From Lysinibacillus odysseyi 34hs-1 = NBRC 100172 (lineage in GTDB: Bacteria > Bacillota > Bacilli > Bacillales_A > Planococcaceae), in NCBI RefSeq assembly GCF_001591965.1, contig NZ_BCVX01000014.1, forward strand, positions 1 to 64,000: a stretch of 64,000 nucleotides of DNA, read 5' to 3'. The notes under the pieces are model-generated. The model did not search any database. It saw only the letters and a program-made list of their open reading frames with translations, and was not told where the DNA came from. Shown here piece by piece: positions 19,312 to 28,375 of this stretch (position 1 is the stretch's first letter; each line of letters opens with the position of its first letter). The position numbers were made by a program, and so were the translations under genes.

Positions 19312-20331
19312 TCAATCAATTTTCTGGAATGTCCCAGAAGCGATGTTTACTTCATACTCACTGGATTTTTGATAAATAATTTGGTTCTGAGCATCTTTAA
19401 TGAATGCCACAAAATGGTAGCAGCCCGATTCCACTGCTATAAAACGCAGCGTAGGACTATCTGTATAAGGAAAGGTCTTCACACGCTCCTGATCCTTAAA
19501 AATATACCAGGCATATCTGACTTCCCGATTGCTCTGTGTGCTGAGCAAAAATTCATGCTGGCTCTGTTCTACTTCAAATGATGTAATTTCCAGCGGGTCT
19601 TCCAGATAGGGAAGCATTTCCTTCAACTTGGAAACAAGTAATTTCTGATAGAAGCTTACCTCCCCGTGATTTGTAAACTCGCCGACATCCAGCCCGCATG
19701 AGAAGCCGTGTTTTTGCAGGTGATCGATAAAAGGAAGAACATGTCCTTTATAATGGTGATCTCCACGTCCCACGTGGATAAGCATTTGCGGCATCTTCTT
19801 TGCTGTCCTTACAAGATCAAATAGAAGATCATTACAAAAGGCAATATCATCCTGTGAGGTTCCTCCCGCTATGTACTCTAATGTCGGATATTCCCCGACA
19901 TTGTATAAATAACGCCCTAAATACGTCTGTGGAGCGGCGACAATCGCATGACCAAACCCGTATTTAATAGAATAATACAAGGCGGCATAGCCCCCCTTGC
20001 TTGAACCACAGCAGATAATGTTGTCATCCTCTATCCCGTTTACTGAAGCAATGTGCCGGATTAATGCATAGACTGTTTCTTCCACATCGAATACTCTGTT
20101 TTCTCCAAGATAGTAACAGCCCCTGCTGCCATAATCATCAAGAATGTACAGTTTGTTTACATCCGCATGTTGTAATGTGCGGATATAGTTATAAGCGGGT
20201 GGTGTCCCAATTGGATTAAAACCTGAAAACATAACAATGAGATGCTCGGTTTTCTGCCTGGAGGGAATAAATAAATATTTAATTTTCCGCTTGCCATTAA
20301 AAATTTGTTCATTTTTAAGAAGTGCTTTCAT
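19312..20331 (-). CDS. Asp2-like alpha/beta hydrolase in glycan operon
   Basis: Probable cytoplasmic serine hydrolase or O-acyltransferase of 339 aa. The nucleophile elbow GSSKGG (109-114, Ser111) together with Asp191 and His222 could form the triad. The GSSKGGYAALYY stretch recalls Asp2 of accessory Sec systems and related capsule proteins, which O-acetylate glycans. The C-terminal 85 residues are Ig-like (YAWYIFKDQERVK) and resemble the end of the following gene. I chose ATG 20331 because AGGTGA is spaced well for it; an in-frame GTG three codons earlier overlaps that site. The gene overlaps its upstream glycosyltransferase by 17 bases. Confidence 0.7.
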   Translation of the reverse strand: MKALLKNEQIFNGKRKIKYLFIPSRQKTEHLIVMFSGFNPIGTPPAYNYIRTLQHADVNKLYILDDYGSRGCYYLGENRVFDVEETVYALIRHIASVNGIEDDNIICCGSSKGGYAALYYSIKYGFGHAIVAAPQTYLGRYLYNVGEYPTLEYIAGGTSQDDIAFCNDLLFDLVRTAKKMPQMLIHVGRGDHHYKGHVLPFIDHLQKHGFSCGLDVGEFTNHGEVSFYQKLLVSKLKEMLPYLEDPLEITSFEVEQSQHEFLLSTQSNREVRYAWYIFKDQERVKTFPYTDSPTLRFIAVESGCYHFVAFIKDAQNQIIYQKSSEYEVNIASGTFQKID

Positions 20332-21325
20332 ACTTTTCACCTGCTGTCTTATTCGGATTTTGTCTGGTCAATACTGCTTCTATTTCCTTACAAATGATAT
20401 CTAGACCATAATTCGAGGATACAAACCCTTTGAGCATACCGGCATCAACCAGTTGTTGTTCCAGGATTGACTCTACTGCTTCATCGTGCGTTTCAAAAAT
20501 GAACTGATGCGGGAAAATCGTATTCACTCCTTCTCTTCTCAGTACAACCGGAACTGCTCCCGAAGCCATTCCTTCAATCGGGGCCATATGAAAGCTTTCG
20601 TAATCACTGACCGAAAGGACATAGCCGACATTTTGCAGCCACTCGGCTACATCCCCCCATCCTTCAAATACTACGTTCTTTTTATAATCTGCTTGTTCGA
20701 TGCGCTCAAAAATACTCTCATAATACTCACGCTGCTCGGCATTATCCCATATCCAGCCGAAATCTTTTGGATGTTTACCCTTAATAAACAACTTGTAACG
20801 GGAATCCTTTGCATACAGCTTCTCAAAAATATCGATTGCCCGGTCCAGACGTTTTAACTTCGGCACATAGCCGATAATACCAATGTGAAAGTTTGACTTC
20901 GCCTTTTTTGGCTTGTTGAAACGCTCCGTATCAATAGCATTGAAGATTACCTTCATTTTTTCCCTTGGCACTTTGGCAACACGATAAAATTCTTCATATA
21001 TATAAGGAGAAATGGCGATGCACATATCAATTTTTGTGTAGTCGAACATTTTCACATACTTCGTATCCATTTCAAAACGGTGCAGGCGCACGATTAGTTT
21101 TTGGTGTTCTTTCTTTCGTTCCTGATACCAAATGACGTTCCCGAGCCCCCATTCACAGAACAGAATATCTGCCCATTCCAAAATTTCCAGGCTTCGAGCT
21201 TCATTATGTGCTTCATGCCCTTGCCATTCGTCTTTCTTCACTTCATATTCTGAGTGGGCTTCAAAATGGTCGATAATATGATTGATAAATTTCAAGTCAT
21301 GTCCTATAAAAGCTATTTTTCTCAT
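20315..21325 (-). CDS. Glycosyltransferase, GT4-like
   Basis: GT-B fold glycosyltransferase of 336 aa. The C-terminal nucleotide-sugar-binding half is recognisable by GIIGYVPKLKRLDRAIDIF, SVSDYESFHMAPIEGMASG and VPVV. The conserved E of the EX7E motif falls in ESFHMAPIE. There are no membrane segments, so it acts at the inner membrane face on lipid-linked intermediates. Donor and acceptor cannot be told. It starts 7 bases after the CgeB-like gene stop and ends within the Asp2-like gene. Confidence 0.82.
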   Translation of the reverse strand: MRKIAFIGHDLKFINHIIDHFEAHSEYEVKKDEWQGHEAHNEARSLEILEWADILFCEWGLGNVIWYQERKKEHQKLIVRLHRFEMDTKYVKMFDYTKIDMCIAISPYIYEEFYRVAKVPREKMKVIFNAIDTERFNKPKKAKSNFHIGIIGYVPKLKRLDRAIDIFEKLYAKDSRYKLFIKGKHPKDFGWIWDNAEQREYYESIFERIEQADYKKNVVFEGWGDVAEWLQNVGYVLSVSDYESFHMAPIEGMASGAVPVVLRREGVNTIFPHQFIFETHDEAVESILEQQLVDAGMLKGFVSSNYGLDIICKEIEAVLTRQNPNKTAGEKYESTS

Positions 21326-21332
21326 AATTCAC

Positions 21333-23438
21333 CTATACCATCTTATATTGAATTTCAGCTTCGATTTCTTTGACATCCCGATAGTTTTTAATGAAATTAA
21401 AACCATCAATATTGAAAAATTGAGAGCCGTTTGTAAACCACTTACTAATTTCACAATCCTGCGACAAGCATTCCATTAATTCGTTTGGGTTTTTCGTAAA
21501 GAGATGATCTACCTTCAGAATTCCCTTATCAAGATAGCCGCAAGTAGAGAATCGATACTGTTCCCCGCCATCCTTCATGATATGGGCATCCGGTACATAT
21601 TTTGTTGCCAGCATTAAATCCATCAGGTAGTTCTCCCCGTAATAATGTGCCGGATTAAAGAACGCGATATATTTCGCGCTGACCATCTGTTCGATAGAAT
21701 TATAATGATGCATATAATCGAGCAGGAATGTGTTCATATTTCCTTGATTATGTGTATTGAAAATGTCTAAATAACCCGGGAAAATACCGAGCAAAATAAT
21801 GCATTTTTTATGGGTATATGTTTGTCGCTCATATTGTTCCATTAGGTGTGCATAATCCTCCATCGATTTCACAACACCTACTACTGCTACATCCGTTGCT
21901 GCCTGCTTATACTCAATTTTCATGAACTTCAGCATCTGTACGACCCGTTCCTCGTACGTATGTTCTTGCAATACTTTTCGCAAACCAAGCAATCTTGATT
22001 TCTCGTAATACTCACGATCCTCAAAATAGTTCGAGATACGTCCCTGCAGCTGATCGAAATTATTCGATGCAACGACGAGATCACCGAACATGTTTTCAAT
22101 ACCAAGTGATTTTGAACTGACAACCGGTGTATTAGAAGCCAATATTTCAAATACGCGTCTCGCGAACATCGTTGGTGAATCGACAATGCTATTCACATTC
22201 AAAGCAATTTTGTATCCTTTGTATGCATAGTCAATTTCATCCCCGCGAAGCGTCCCGACAATATAATCTTTAAAGCGTTCCGGGAACTGGTTCGGTGATT
22301 CAGGGTTATTATAATTGCGGTCGAAAATTTCCAACCCGTATTTTCCCGAAATCTCGATCATATTGTTCATAACCTCTGTCCGTTCCGGGAACTTATCGCC
22401 GTAATATGCACCGGCAAATACAACCTTTTCCTTCCGTTCATACTTTTCAATTGGATTATGATACTTCGGCTGTGCTGCAAATGGAAATACATCTACATTT
22501 GCACAGCCGTCTTTTTGATAGTGCTGGATAGATGTTGAATCGGTTGTGAACACATAATCAAAATGTCTTGCTGTCTCGATGAATACGTCATAATGAAACG
22601 GATCTTCCTTGTTCCAGAAGATAGTCGGAATATCATTATTTTTGCACCATCTCACAAGCTCCAATAAATGTGAATTATTCCGCGGCCCCTTTGTGCCGAC
22701 CATGTTCTTCCAGTGACCGTCATTGCCGACCCAGGCGGATTCACAGAAAAATAAATCAATATTGTTCGCATTCAATTCGCCTTTCCATTTATACGGCTGG
22801 ACTTTAATCAGGTTAAATTCCGGTTCAAAGCTTCTTGTAGTGAACTCATCTCCGATAAAAATAACATTGAACTGCTTAATTTCCTTATCGATTCTTTTTA
22901 CTTTACCGACGTTCGAATCACGATTGACTGTATAGAAAAAGGGATTTTGAATATAGACATAACCTTTTCCACTTGTCCGAATCCCAAACTTAATGCCATT
23001 CAATTTTTCCTTATTTGCTGCCTTTAAATAGTTGAAGTTATCATCCAGCAATCGGTAGCTTTTCCGTTCCCCGTCTTCATATAAAAGAATGAGATGCACC
23101 TCTGTATTTGTTTGTTCTTCCTGATACATTTTAAATTTAATAGCTACCTCTTCATGCTCTTTTAAAACAGTTTTTATTCGGTCAAGCATGTCCAAATCTA
23201 CGAAGTAGGAATAGCCAAATGCCTTCTCTTCATAATCGCATTTCATAGCAATCCCGTTTTCTTCGTTTGTCATCTGTACATGCTCATTTCTGCTGAATTT
23301 ATCAGCTGCAAAATGGAGATCCAGTACGCTTGACAGCTTGCATCCGTCAAAGCTTGGATTAATAGTGTAAAGCTGTTCGACTAATTTCTTTCTCAGCTCT
23401 TGAAATTCATGTTTTTTGTCTTCAATTAATTGCATCAC
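21333..23438 (-). CDS. CgeB-like glycosyltransferase with extra terminal domains
   Basis: A 701-aa protein. Residues about 1-180 have no clear family. Residues about 190-530 match the CgeB/DUF3880 type GT-B pattern (FCESAWVGNDGHWKN, PTIFWNKEDPFHYD, FAGAYYGDKFPERTE, KIALNVNSIVDSPTMFARRVFE). The last 170 residues look like a degenerate GT2-type domain. CgeB glycosylates the spore surface in B. subtilis, but relatives occur in many surface-glycan clusters, so a spore role is not implied. Start: GTG 23438 or ATG 23435, both behind AGGAG. It lies 2 bases after the coiled-coil gene. Confidence 0.8.
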   Translation of the reverse strand: MMQLIEDKKHEFQELRKKLVEQLYTINPSFDGCKLSSVLDLHFAADKFSRNEHVQMTNEENGIAMKCDYEEKAFGYSYFVDLDMLDRIKTVLKEHEEVAIKFKMYQEEQTNTEVHLILLYEDGERKSYRLLDDNFNYLKAANKEKLNGIKFGIRTSGKGYVYIQNPFFYTVNRDSNVGKVKRIDKEIKQFNVIFIGDEFTTRSFEPEFNLIKVQPYKWKGELNANNIDLFFCESAWVGNDGHWKNMVGTKGPRNNSHLLELVRWCKNNDIPTIFWNKEDPFHYDVFIETARHFDYVFTTDSTSIQHYQKDGCANVDVFPFAAQPKYHNPIEKYERKEKVVFAGAYYGDKFPERTEVMNNMIEISGKYGLEIFDRNYNNPESPNQFPERFKDYIVGTLRGDEIDYAYKGYKIALNVNSIVDSPTMFARRVFEILASNTPVVSSKSLGIENMFGDLVVASNNFDQLQGRISNYFEDREYYEKSRLLGLRKVLQEHTYEERVVQMLKFMKIEYKQAATDVAVVGVVKSMEDYAHLMEQYERQTYTHKKCIILLGIFPGYLDIFNTHNQGNMNTFLLDYMHHYNSIEQMVSAKYIAFFNPAHYYGENYLMDLMLATKYVPDAHIMKDGGEQYRFSTCGYLDKGILKVDHLFTKNPNELMECLSQDCEISKWFTNGSQFFNIDGFNFIKNYRDVKEIEAEIQYKMV

Positions 23439-23440
23439 TA

Positions 23441-24511
23441 TTATCTCCTTTTATTTTTAAGTCCCCAGTATTTCAATGTCAGCTTCCCTAGCTTTGAATT
23501 TTTTAATGCTTCATATCTGCTTTCCAGTACAAGGTACCGCTCTTGCAGTTCATTGAACTTTCCGCCCATTTCTTCATATTTACTTTTGAAGTAGCGGTTC
23601 TCATTTACAAGAAGTGTCGTCTCGTTTATATAGATATCCATTTCATCCACGATGTGCAGCTTATCGACAATTTGCTTTTCCACTTCTGCTTTCAGCTCTA
23701 TATGTTCAGCAGTAGCTTTTAAATACTTTGCCTCCAGCTCCTCATTTTGCTTTTTCAACGTCTTCTCCTGCTCGGCCTTCTTTTTCAATTGTTCCTGCAG
23801 AGCGCTAATTTGTTTTATGAGATTTTTCTTCTCCTGCTGAAGAGAGTCGATTTGTTCAGGAATAGATTGGATAAGCAGATTTGTATCGGTGGCCTTTTTA
23901 GCGAACTCGCCTTTCAGCAAATCAAGCTCCTTGTGAAGGGTAGAAATTTCCTTCAGCATCTCCAGCTCAACTACTTTAGACTCCATTTTTGGGGAAGGCG
24001 GCTCTTGCTGCTTCTGTGCCGGTCGTGCAGTACCCAACCGCAAACATACGTCCTGCTGGTCTGCCGCGGAATAAAAGGATGGAAAATACACTGTTTCCTC
24101 AAGCAGACTTTCGCTGTATTCATTAAAGTTGTTGACACGGAGAATATTCAATAAATCTTCGCTGATGGCCGATGTGACAATCGGCTTCTGGAAAGGAATT
24201 AGTTTATTTACGATTTTCATTAGGTTTTTTCGATTATTTAGATAGAGATAAATGACGTCCGGGTCCTGTAAATTTTTCTCATCAATCATCGACTGCAGTG
24301 TAAAATTATTGGAGATAAAAGGAATGGCTATTTGTTCGCTGCAATTAAAATTATGAATAACACTTCGATTTCCGATTTTGAATAAATAAATCAATTCATC
24401 CATACCGGCACTTCCTGTATGTGACTTTATATCCATATCACTGAAAATATATTTGACAAGTGTCTTTTGTTCACTGCCTTTATAAGCTTTATCAATGGTT
24501 AACTGATACAT
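23441..24511 (-). CDS. Unknown protein with long C-terminal coiled coil
   Basis: Not recognised. A 356-aa soluble protein. Residues 1-150 form a compact alpha/beta region that looks like a diverged GT-B half (IYLYLNNRKNLMKIVNKL, FQKPIVTSAIS). A Gln/Pro-rich link and a continuous heptad-rich coiled coil follow from about 180 to 340 (LQQEKKNLIKQISALQEQ). The basic end KYWGLKNKRR may touch membrane or partner enzymes. It overlaps the upstream glycosyltransferase gene by 20 bases and lies 2 bases before the CgeB-like gene. A scaffold or chain-length ruler for the glycosyltransferases is possible, but this is inference. Confidence 0.7.
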   Translation of the reverse strand: MYQLTIDKAYKGSEQKTLVKYIFSDMDIKSHTGSAGMDELIYLFKIGNRSVIHNFNCSEQIAIPFISNNFTLQSMIDEKNLQDPDVIYLYLNNRKNLMKIVNKLIPFQKPIVTSAISEDLLNILRVNNFNEYSESLLEETVYFPSFYSAADQQDVCLRLGTARPAQKQQEPPSPKMESKVVELEMLKEISTLHKELDLLKGEFAKKATDTNLLIQSIPEQIDSLQQEKKNLIKQISALQEQLKKKAEQEKTLKKQNEELEAKYLKATAEHIELKAEVEKQIVDKLHIVDEMDIYINETTLLVNENRYFKSKYEEMGGKFNELQERYLVLESRYEALKNSKLGKLTLKYWGLKNKRR

Positions 24512-25805
24512 TATTGTTTGCCTCCTCTAACTTTTCATAAAGTCCGATCAATTCTTCCTTCTCCAATTCCCAGTTATACTTTTGACTTGCATGTAAGGCA
24601 TTTTTGCTGAAGGTATTTCTTTTTTCCAGGTCTTGTGTCATCATATTTACCGCCTGGGCAATGTCAGCCGGATTATGGGAATCAATGCAAAGTCCGATTT
24701 CTTCTTCTTCCACAACTTTTCGGATTTCTGGGAAGCTGCAGGCGACTACCGGCACTCCTGCCATCATGTATTCGAACAGTTTATTGGAAGATGCCGAATA
24801 GTGATTGAAGCATACATTGTTCAAAATCTGGAAGCCTACATAAGCATTGACTGTATAGGCGGGCAATTCATTTAAGGGTACTTTCGGCAGAAACTTTACC
24901 CGCCCCTCTAGCTGCATGTCCTTTACTTTCTGGATAAGCTGTCCCTTTATTTTTCCATCTCCAATGAGCACAACAATTCCTTCCTTGATCATCGGAACAG
25001 CTTCAATCAATTTTTCCAATCCACGGCCTGCTTGAATACCTCCTTGGTAAAGAAGAATTTTCTCTCCTCTTTCCAAACCTAATAATTCACATAAATTTAC
25101 TATGTTTTCTGGTTGCTTATTAGCTGAAAACGGGTAATTATGAACGACAGCAGGATAAAAGCCGTATAGTTCCTCGTTATATTTCGCACGTGTATGATTT
25201 TCCACAATCATGGCATCTGCCTTTTTAATAAGAAGACGCTCCAATAGACCATGTATCTTGCCGTACCCTGTCCGGCTAGTCTGAACCTCATGGGAATCGT
25301 AGACGAGCTTTTTCCTGTTGAATCTGAGTTTTGCACATACAATCCCTTGTGGAAGGGTATTTAAATCATTGGCATGATAGATATCGTATTGTTTTTGTCT
25401 TCCCTTTCTAATCATCCGGCTGATGATACAAAGATTGATCACCATTTTTTTTAGTTTCGTTGCGAGCAACGCAAAAATGATAATCGAGAGCAATATTGTT
25501 ACGAACGGCCATGCCTGCAAACAAGCAAGCCATCCTGCTGTGAGCGGTACTGCAAGCCATTTGTTTTTCTTTACTAAGCGCACGAATCCCTGTATCCATA
25601 TGAGCGTAGCCGGATAACGTCGTACCCGAGAAACCGTAAAGCGTTCATTTATTTTTTCCTCAAATAGCATTTCCGGATTACTCGGATCATGGATACATAT
25701 GAGGTCTACCTCGTACCCGTGTTCGGACAATGCAGTACACTCACGCATAACGCGGGCATCATTCGTAAAGTGATTCCATACAAACATACAAATTTTCTTT
25801 TCCAT
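24492..25805 (-). CDS. Glycosyltransferase, GT4-like with internal hydrophobic segment
   Basis: GT-B enzyme of 437 aa. The N-terminal Rossmann domain holds WNHFTNDARVMRE and HANDLNTLPQG. The C-terminal half has LYQGGIQAGRGLEKLIEAVP and SSNKLFEYMMAGVPVVACSFPE. A hydrophobic stretch at about 84-125 within the N-terminal domain suggests membrane embedding, which occurs in some GT4 enzymes acting on undecaprenyl-linked sugars. It lies 1 base after the preceding gene's stop. Sugar specificity unknown. Confidence 0.85.
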   Translation of the reverse strand: MEKKICMFVWNHFTNDARVMRECTALSEHGYEVDLICIHDPSNPEMLFEEKINERFTVSRVRRYPATLIWIQGFVRLVKKNKWLAVPLTAGWLACLQAWPFVTILLSIIIFALLATKLKKMVINLCIISRMIRKGRQKQYDIYHANDLNTLPQGIVCAKLRFNRKKLVYDSHEVQTSRTGYGKIHGLLERLLIKKADAMIVENHTRAKYNEELYGFYPAVVHNYPFSANKQPENIVNLCELLGLERGEKILLYQGGIQAGRGLEKLIEAVPMIKEGIVVLIGDGKIKGQLIQKVKDMQLEGRVKFLPKVPLNELPAYTVNAYVGFQILNNVCFNHYSASSNKLFEYMMAGVPVVACSFPEIRKVVEEEEIGLCIDSHNPADIAQAVNMMTQDLEKRNTFSKNALHASQKYNWELEKEELIGLYEKLEEANNNVSVNH

Positions 25806-25806
25806 A

Positions 25807-27069
25807 TTAGTTAACCTTGCTGTCTATATTTATCATTTCATTTTTTGGTTCCAGCCTGCAGACTTTCTGTACGGCCTTTTCATCTTCGATTGCATCAATC
25901 AAGGTATGAATATTTGACTCCCACAAGAAATCCCGTTGCACAACCTTTTCATTATTCAACGCAATAGCTTCTGCCACATGACGGTGATTCTTAAGGTGGA
26001 CAATAAACTGAACAATTTCTTCTACATTGCGTGATTCCGATACATAGCCGATGCCTTTTTCCTCGATTAATGACTTAATATAGCCTGAAGCCCCTGCTGC
26101 TATCGGCAGTCCGCACGCAATATAGTCAATCAGCTTGCCAGGCAGGACGGTATCAAATACATCCTCATCCTTTAAGCAGAGCACTCCTACATCATTTTGT
26201 TTGATGAGCTCAAGACACTCTCTTCTTGTCATGGCACGAATAAAATGCACATTATAAAGCTTGTGTTCTTTAACAAACTGCTGAAATTCACCTTTTTTCA
26301 GTCCAAAACCTACGACATTCAGGCGAATCTCCTTCGCAAAAAGAGACTTTGAAAGCTGCTTTAGAAATTCAACATCTTGGGCAAGCCCGATATTTCCTGA
26401 ATATACTACAGCAAAGCCATCTATGTGAGGCTCCCCAAGAGTCAATTCCTCTTTTCTAATGGAATTAGGAACAAAGTAAATGGGCGTTTCCTTTTTTAAC
26501 TTAGCCTCGATATGGTGATAAAAGCCTTTACTGTTGATCACGATGGAATCCGCCCTGTTGTACATGCATTTTTCCATCATTCTGAATAATGAAATGATCC
26601 ATTTGTAATTAAAAACACCTACACCTCTTAAAGAATCCGGCCACAAATCTCTCACATCAAGAATCAATTTTGCCTTAAACCGAATTTTTGCCAGGATGCC
26701 GACCGCTCCAAGGAAAATAGGCGGGCTTGTCACAAATACTGCGTCATATTTGTTCTTGGAACATAAAATCATCCATACCATCCGGCACATCATCTCCAAA
26801 TAATAAAGCAGTCGGTTGAACATATTTCTTGTATATTTCCGATTTGCCACTTTTACCCGGTGAATATGCTTATCTTCATTGAGTTGCCGGTCATGCCAAA
26901 ATTGTTTTTCTATATACAGTTTTTTGTTCGGATAGGAAGCCTCTGTCGTCAATACGTGGACTTCATACTGTTCATTTAAAAGCTGATAAATATTTTTAAT
27001 CCGGTTGCCTGCGCTACCGATTTCGGGATAAAAATTTTGACTGATTACCAATAGACTTTTTTTGGACAT
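25807..27069 (-). CDS. Glycosyltransferase, WbuB-like GT4
   Basis: First gene of the ten-gene island B run, 420 aa. It has the WbuB-type opening (SQNFYPEIGSAGNRI), FVTSPPIFLG, DVRDLWPDSL and a C-terminal VYSGNIGLAQ and LPGKLIDYIACGLPIAAG. WbuB-type enzymes often add N-acetylfucosamine or related amino sugars, so a substrate link with the CapEFG product of island A is conceivable but not shown. AAAGGGG lies 6-8 bases before the ATG. The 457-base gap upstream must hold the operon promoter. Confidence 0.86.
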   Translation of the reverse strand: MSKKSLLVISQNFYPEIGSAGNRIKNIYQLLNEQYEVHVLTTEASYPNKKLYIEKQFWHDRQLNEDKHIHRVKVANRKYTRNMFNRLLYYLEMMCRMVWMILCSKNKYDAVFVTSPPIFLGAVGILAKIRFKAKLILDVRDLWPDSLRGVGVFNYKWIISLFRMMEKCMYNRADSIVINSKGFYHHIEAKLKKETPIYFVPNSIRKEELTLGEPHIDGFAVVYSGNIGLAQDVEFLKQLSKSLFAKEIRLNVVGFGLKKGEFQQFVKEHKLYNVHFIRAMTRRECLELIKQNDVGVLCLKDEDVFDTVLPGKLIDYIACGLPIAAGASGYIKSLIEEKGIGYVSESRNVEEIVQFIVHLKNHRHVAEAIALNNEKVVQRDFLWESNIHTLIDAIEDEKAVQKVCRLEPKNEMINIDSKVN

Positions 27070-27526
27070 TTTTTAGCCCCTTTACCTGTGAAAATGTTAT
27101 TGAACACTGCTGCAAGTTCCCGGGCCAACAGGATATTGATCACAAAGGTATTATCATCCGATATGACGGTTTTAGCCTTTGTTCCTTCAGCGCTTTCCCC
27201 GCCGGAAGCATCACTTCTGCATCAACAGCATTGCAGCAGATGCATTCGCCCCCTTCGTTTTATATATTTTTTCTTTGATAAAAAGCAGACTTCGGTGTTG
27301 AACCTCCGTTTATTGCAGATCACAAGCTATGTGTATCAAAGCATTACTTTGTTGACCTGTAAATTTACTTGGTATTTTTATGCTCCTCGTTTGCTCTATT
27401 ACGCCTTCTGAGAGAACTTTCACTCTTCCAGCCCTTCTTCTACCAGCAAAGGAAAGAAGAATAATAATCTATTTGGTTATTGAAAGATACAATAGTCAGG
27501 TTGTCGGTCTACTTCTTTCTGTGGGC
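27070..27526. other. Long intergenic region before island B glycan operon
   Basis: 457 bases without a supported gene. The downstream half (about 27070-27250) is unusually GC-rich for a gap. On the minus strand one frame runs open from about 27221 into the next gene (it would read SDDNTFVINILLARELAAVF), but it has no start codon. This looks like a gene remnant. I find no confident promoter; the region probably contains one, since a separate operon starts at 27069. Confidence 0.45.
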
Positions 27527-28288
27527 TTATTTGATTTCTGCCAATGCTTTTTTCATTAAGCTTGAACGAAGCTCCTCTTTTGTCTGATTGTATTCATCGC
27601 GGAAGCTTTGCGCTTCTGATTTCTTAAATCCATTAGCTACAAGGTCCGCCTCAAGTACCTTCATCAAATTCTCAAAGGCTCCGTCTGTCGACGATTCAAG
27701 CGAATCAGAGGACCCCATATACTTTGTATAGAAGTAACCCGCACTGATCTTTTCGCCGTTTGCTTTTTTTTGTGCATATTCTTTTTTAGCTGCCGCTACC
27801 AGATTATCCACCCGAGTTTCTGCCTGCTGCTGCAGGGAAACAAGCGTCCCTCTATACTTTTCCTTAATCGATTCAGCTGTCACCGATTCCGGTTTAGCAG
27901 CCGGCGGGTTCGTTGTTTGCGGATTTGCCGGTTTCTTTGCGACTGGTACTTCTTCTTTTTCAGACTGTTGGGCAGCTATAGAAGAGTCTTTTGCCGGAGC
28001 TTTGACAGCTGCACTCGCTTCAGTGACTTCCTGTACTGGCTTTTCTTCTGCCTGCGCCTTCTGACCTTCAGCAGTTTCTTCATTTTTTTGCTCTAGGATT
28101 GTTCCATCACTTGCGATTTTCATAGACGTGCCATCAGGCAATTCAATCTCATACCCTTCGTCAATAATTTGATCCACTTCCGGGTCCGCCACATCATATG
28201 TTTTAAATTTAAATTCATACAAAATATAGCCGCCGCCAAGTAATATCACAACACCAACAGATAGTAAAAACCATTTAAGTATTTTCAT
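27527..28288 (-). CDS. Membrane-anchored protein with Pro/Ala/Glu-rich linker, unknown
   Basis: Not recognised. A 253-aa protein: a single N-terminal membrane segment (4-26), then a short beta-rich stretch (YEIELPDGTSMKIASDGTI). A low-complexity linker of Ala, Pro, Glu and Lys (about 70-140) leads to a helical C-terminal domain of about 110 residues. The topology predicts an extracellular helical domain held off the membrane by the linker, that is, a wall-zone protein. It lies 87 bases after the SLH gene. No lipobox or LPXTG motif is present. Confidence 0.7.
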   Translation of the reverse strand: MKILKWFLLSVGVVILLGGGYILYEFKFKTYDVADPEVDQIIDEGYEIELPDGTSMKIASDGTILEQKNEETAEGQKAQAEEKPVQEVTEASAAVKAPAKDSSIAAQQSEKEEVPVAKKPANPQTTNPPAAKPESVTAESIKEKYRGTLVSLQQQAETRVDNLVAAAKKEYAQKKANGEKISAGYFYTKYMGSSDSLESSTDGAFENLMKVLEADLVANGFKKSEAQSFRDEYNQTKEELRSSLMKKALAEIK

Positions 28289-28340
28289 CTTTATTCATTT
28301 CGCCTTCTTCCTATCATTTGGAGTTAGACATTTGAAGGAT

Positions 28341-28366
28341 CCCTTAAAGCATTGCTGCTTTAAGGG
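28341..28366 (-). terminator. Hairpin after SLH protein gene
   Basis: A perfect 11-bp stem with a TTGC loop lies 10 bases after the stop. Only a weak T-run follows on the minus strand, so it may attenuate rather than fully stop transcription into the membrane-protein gene. Confidence 0.6.
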
Positions 28367-28375
28367 CCTGCATCC

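Noticed and set aside
21333-23438. Spore-surface role for the CgeB-like protein because spoVS is nearby
   Set aside because: The domain is common in vegetative glycan loci, and the operon ends before spoVS; nearness to spoVS reflects the core gene order.
24492-24511. Possible frameshift between a glycosyltransferase and the coiled-coil gene
   Set aside because: Both proteins have proper ends and their own start; a 20-base overlap is normal in this tightly packed operon.
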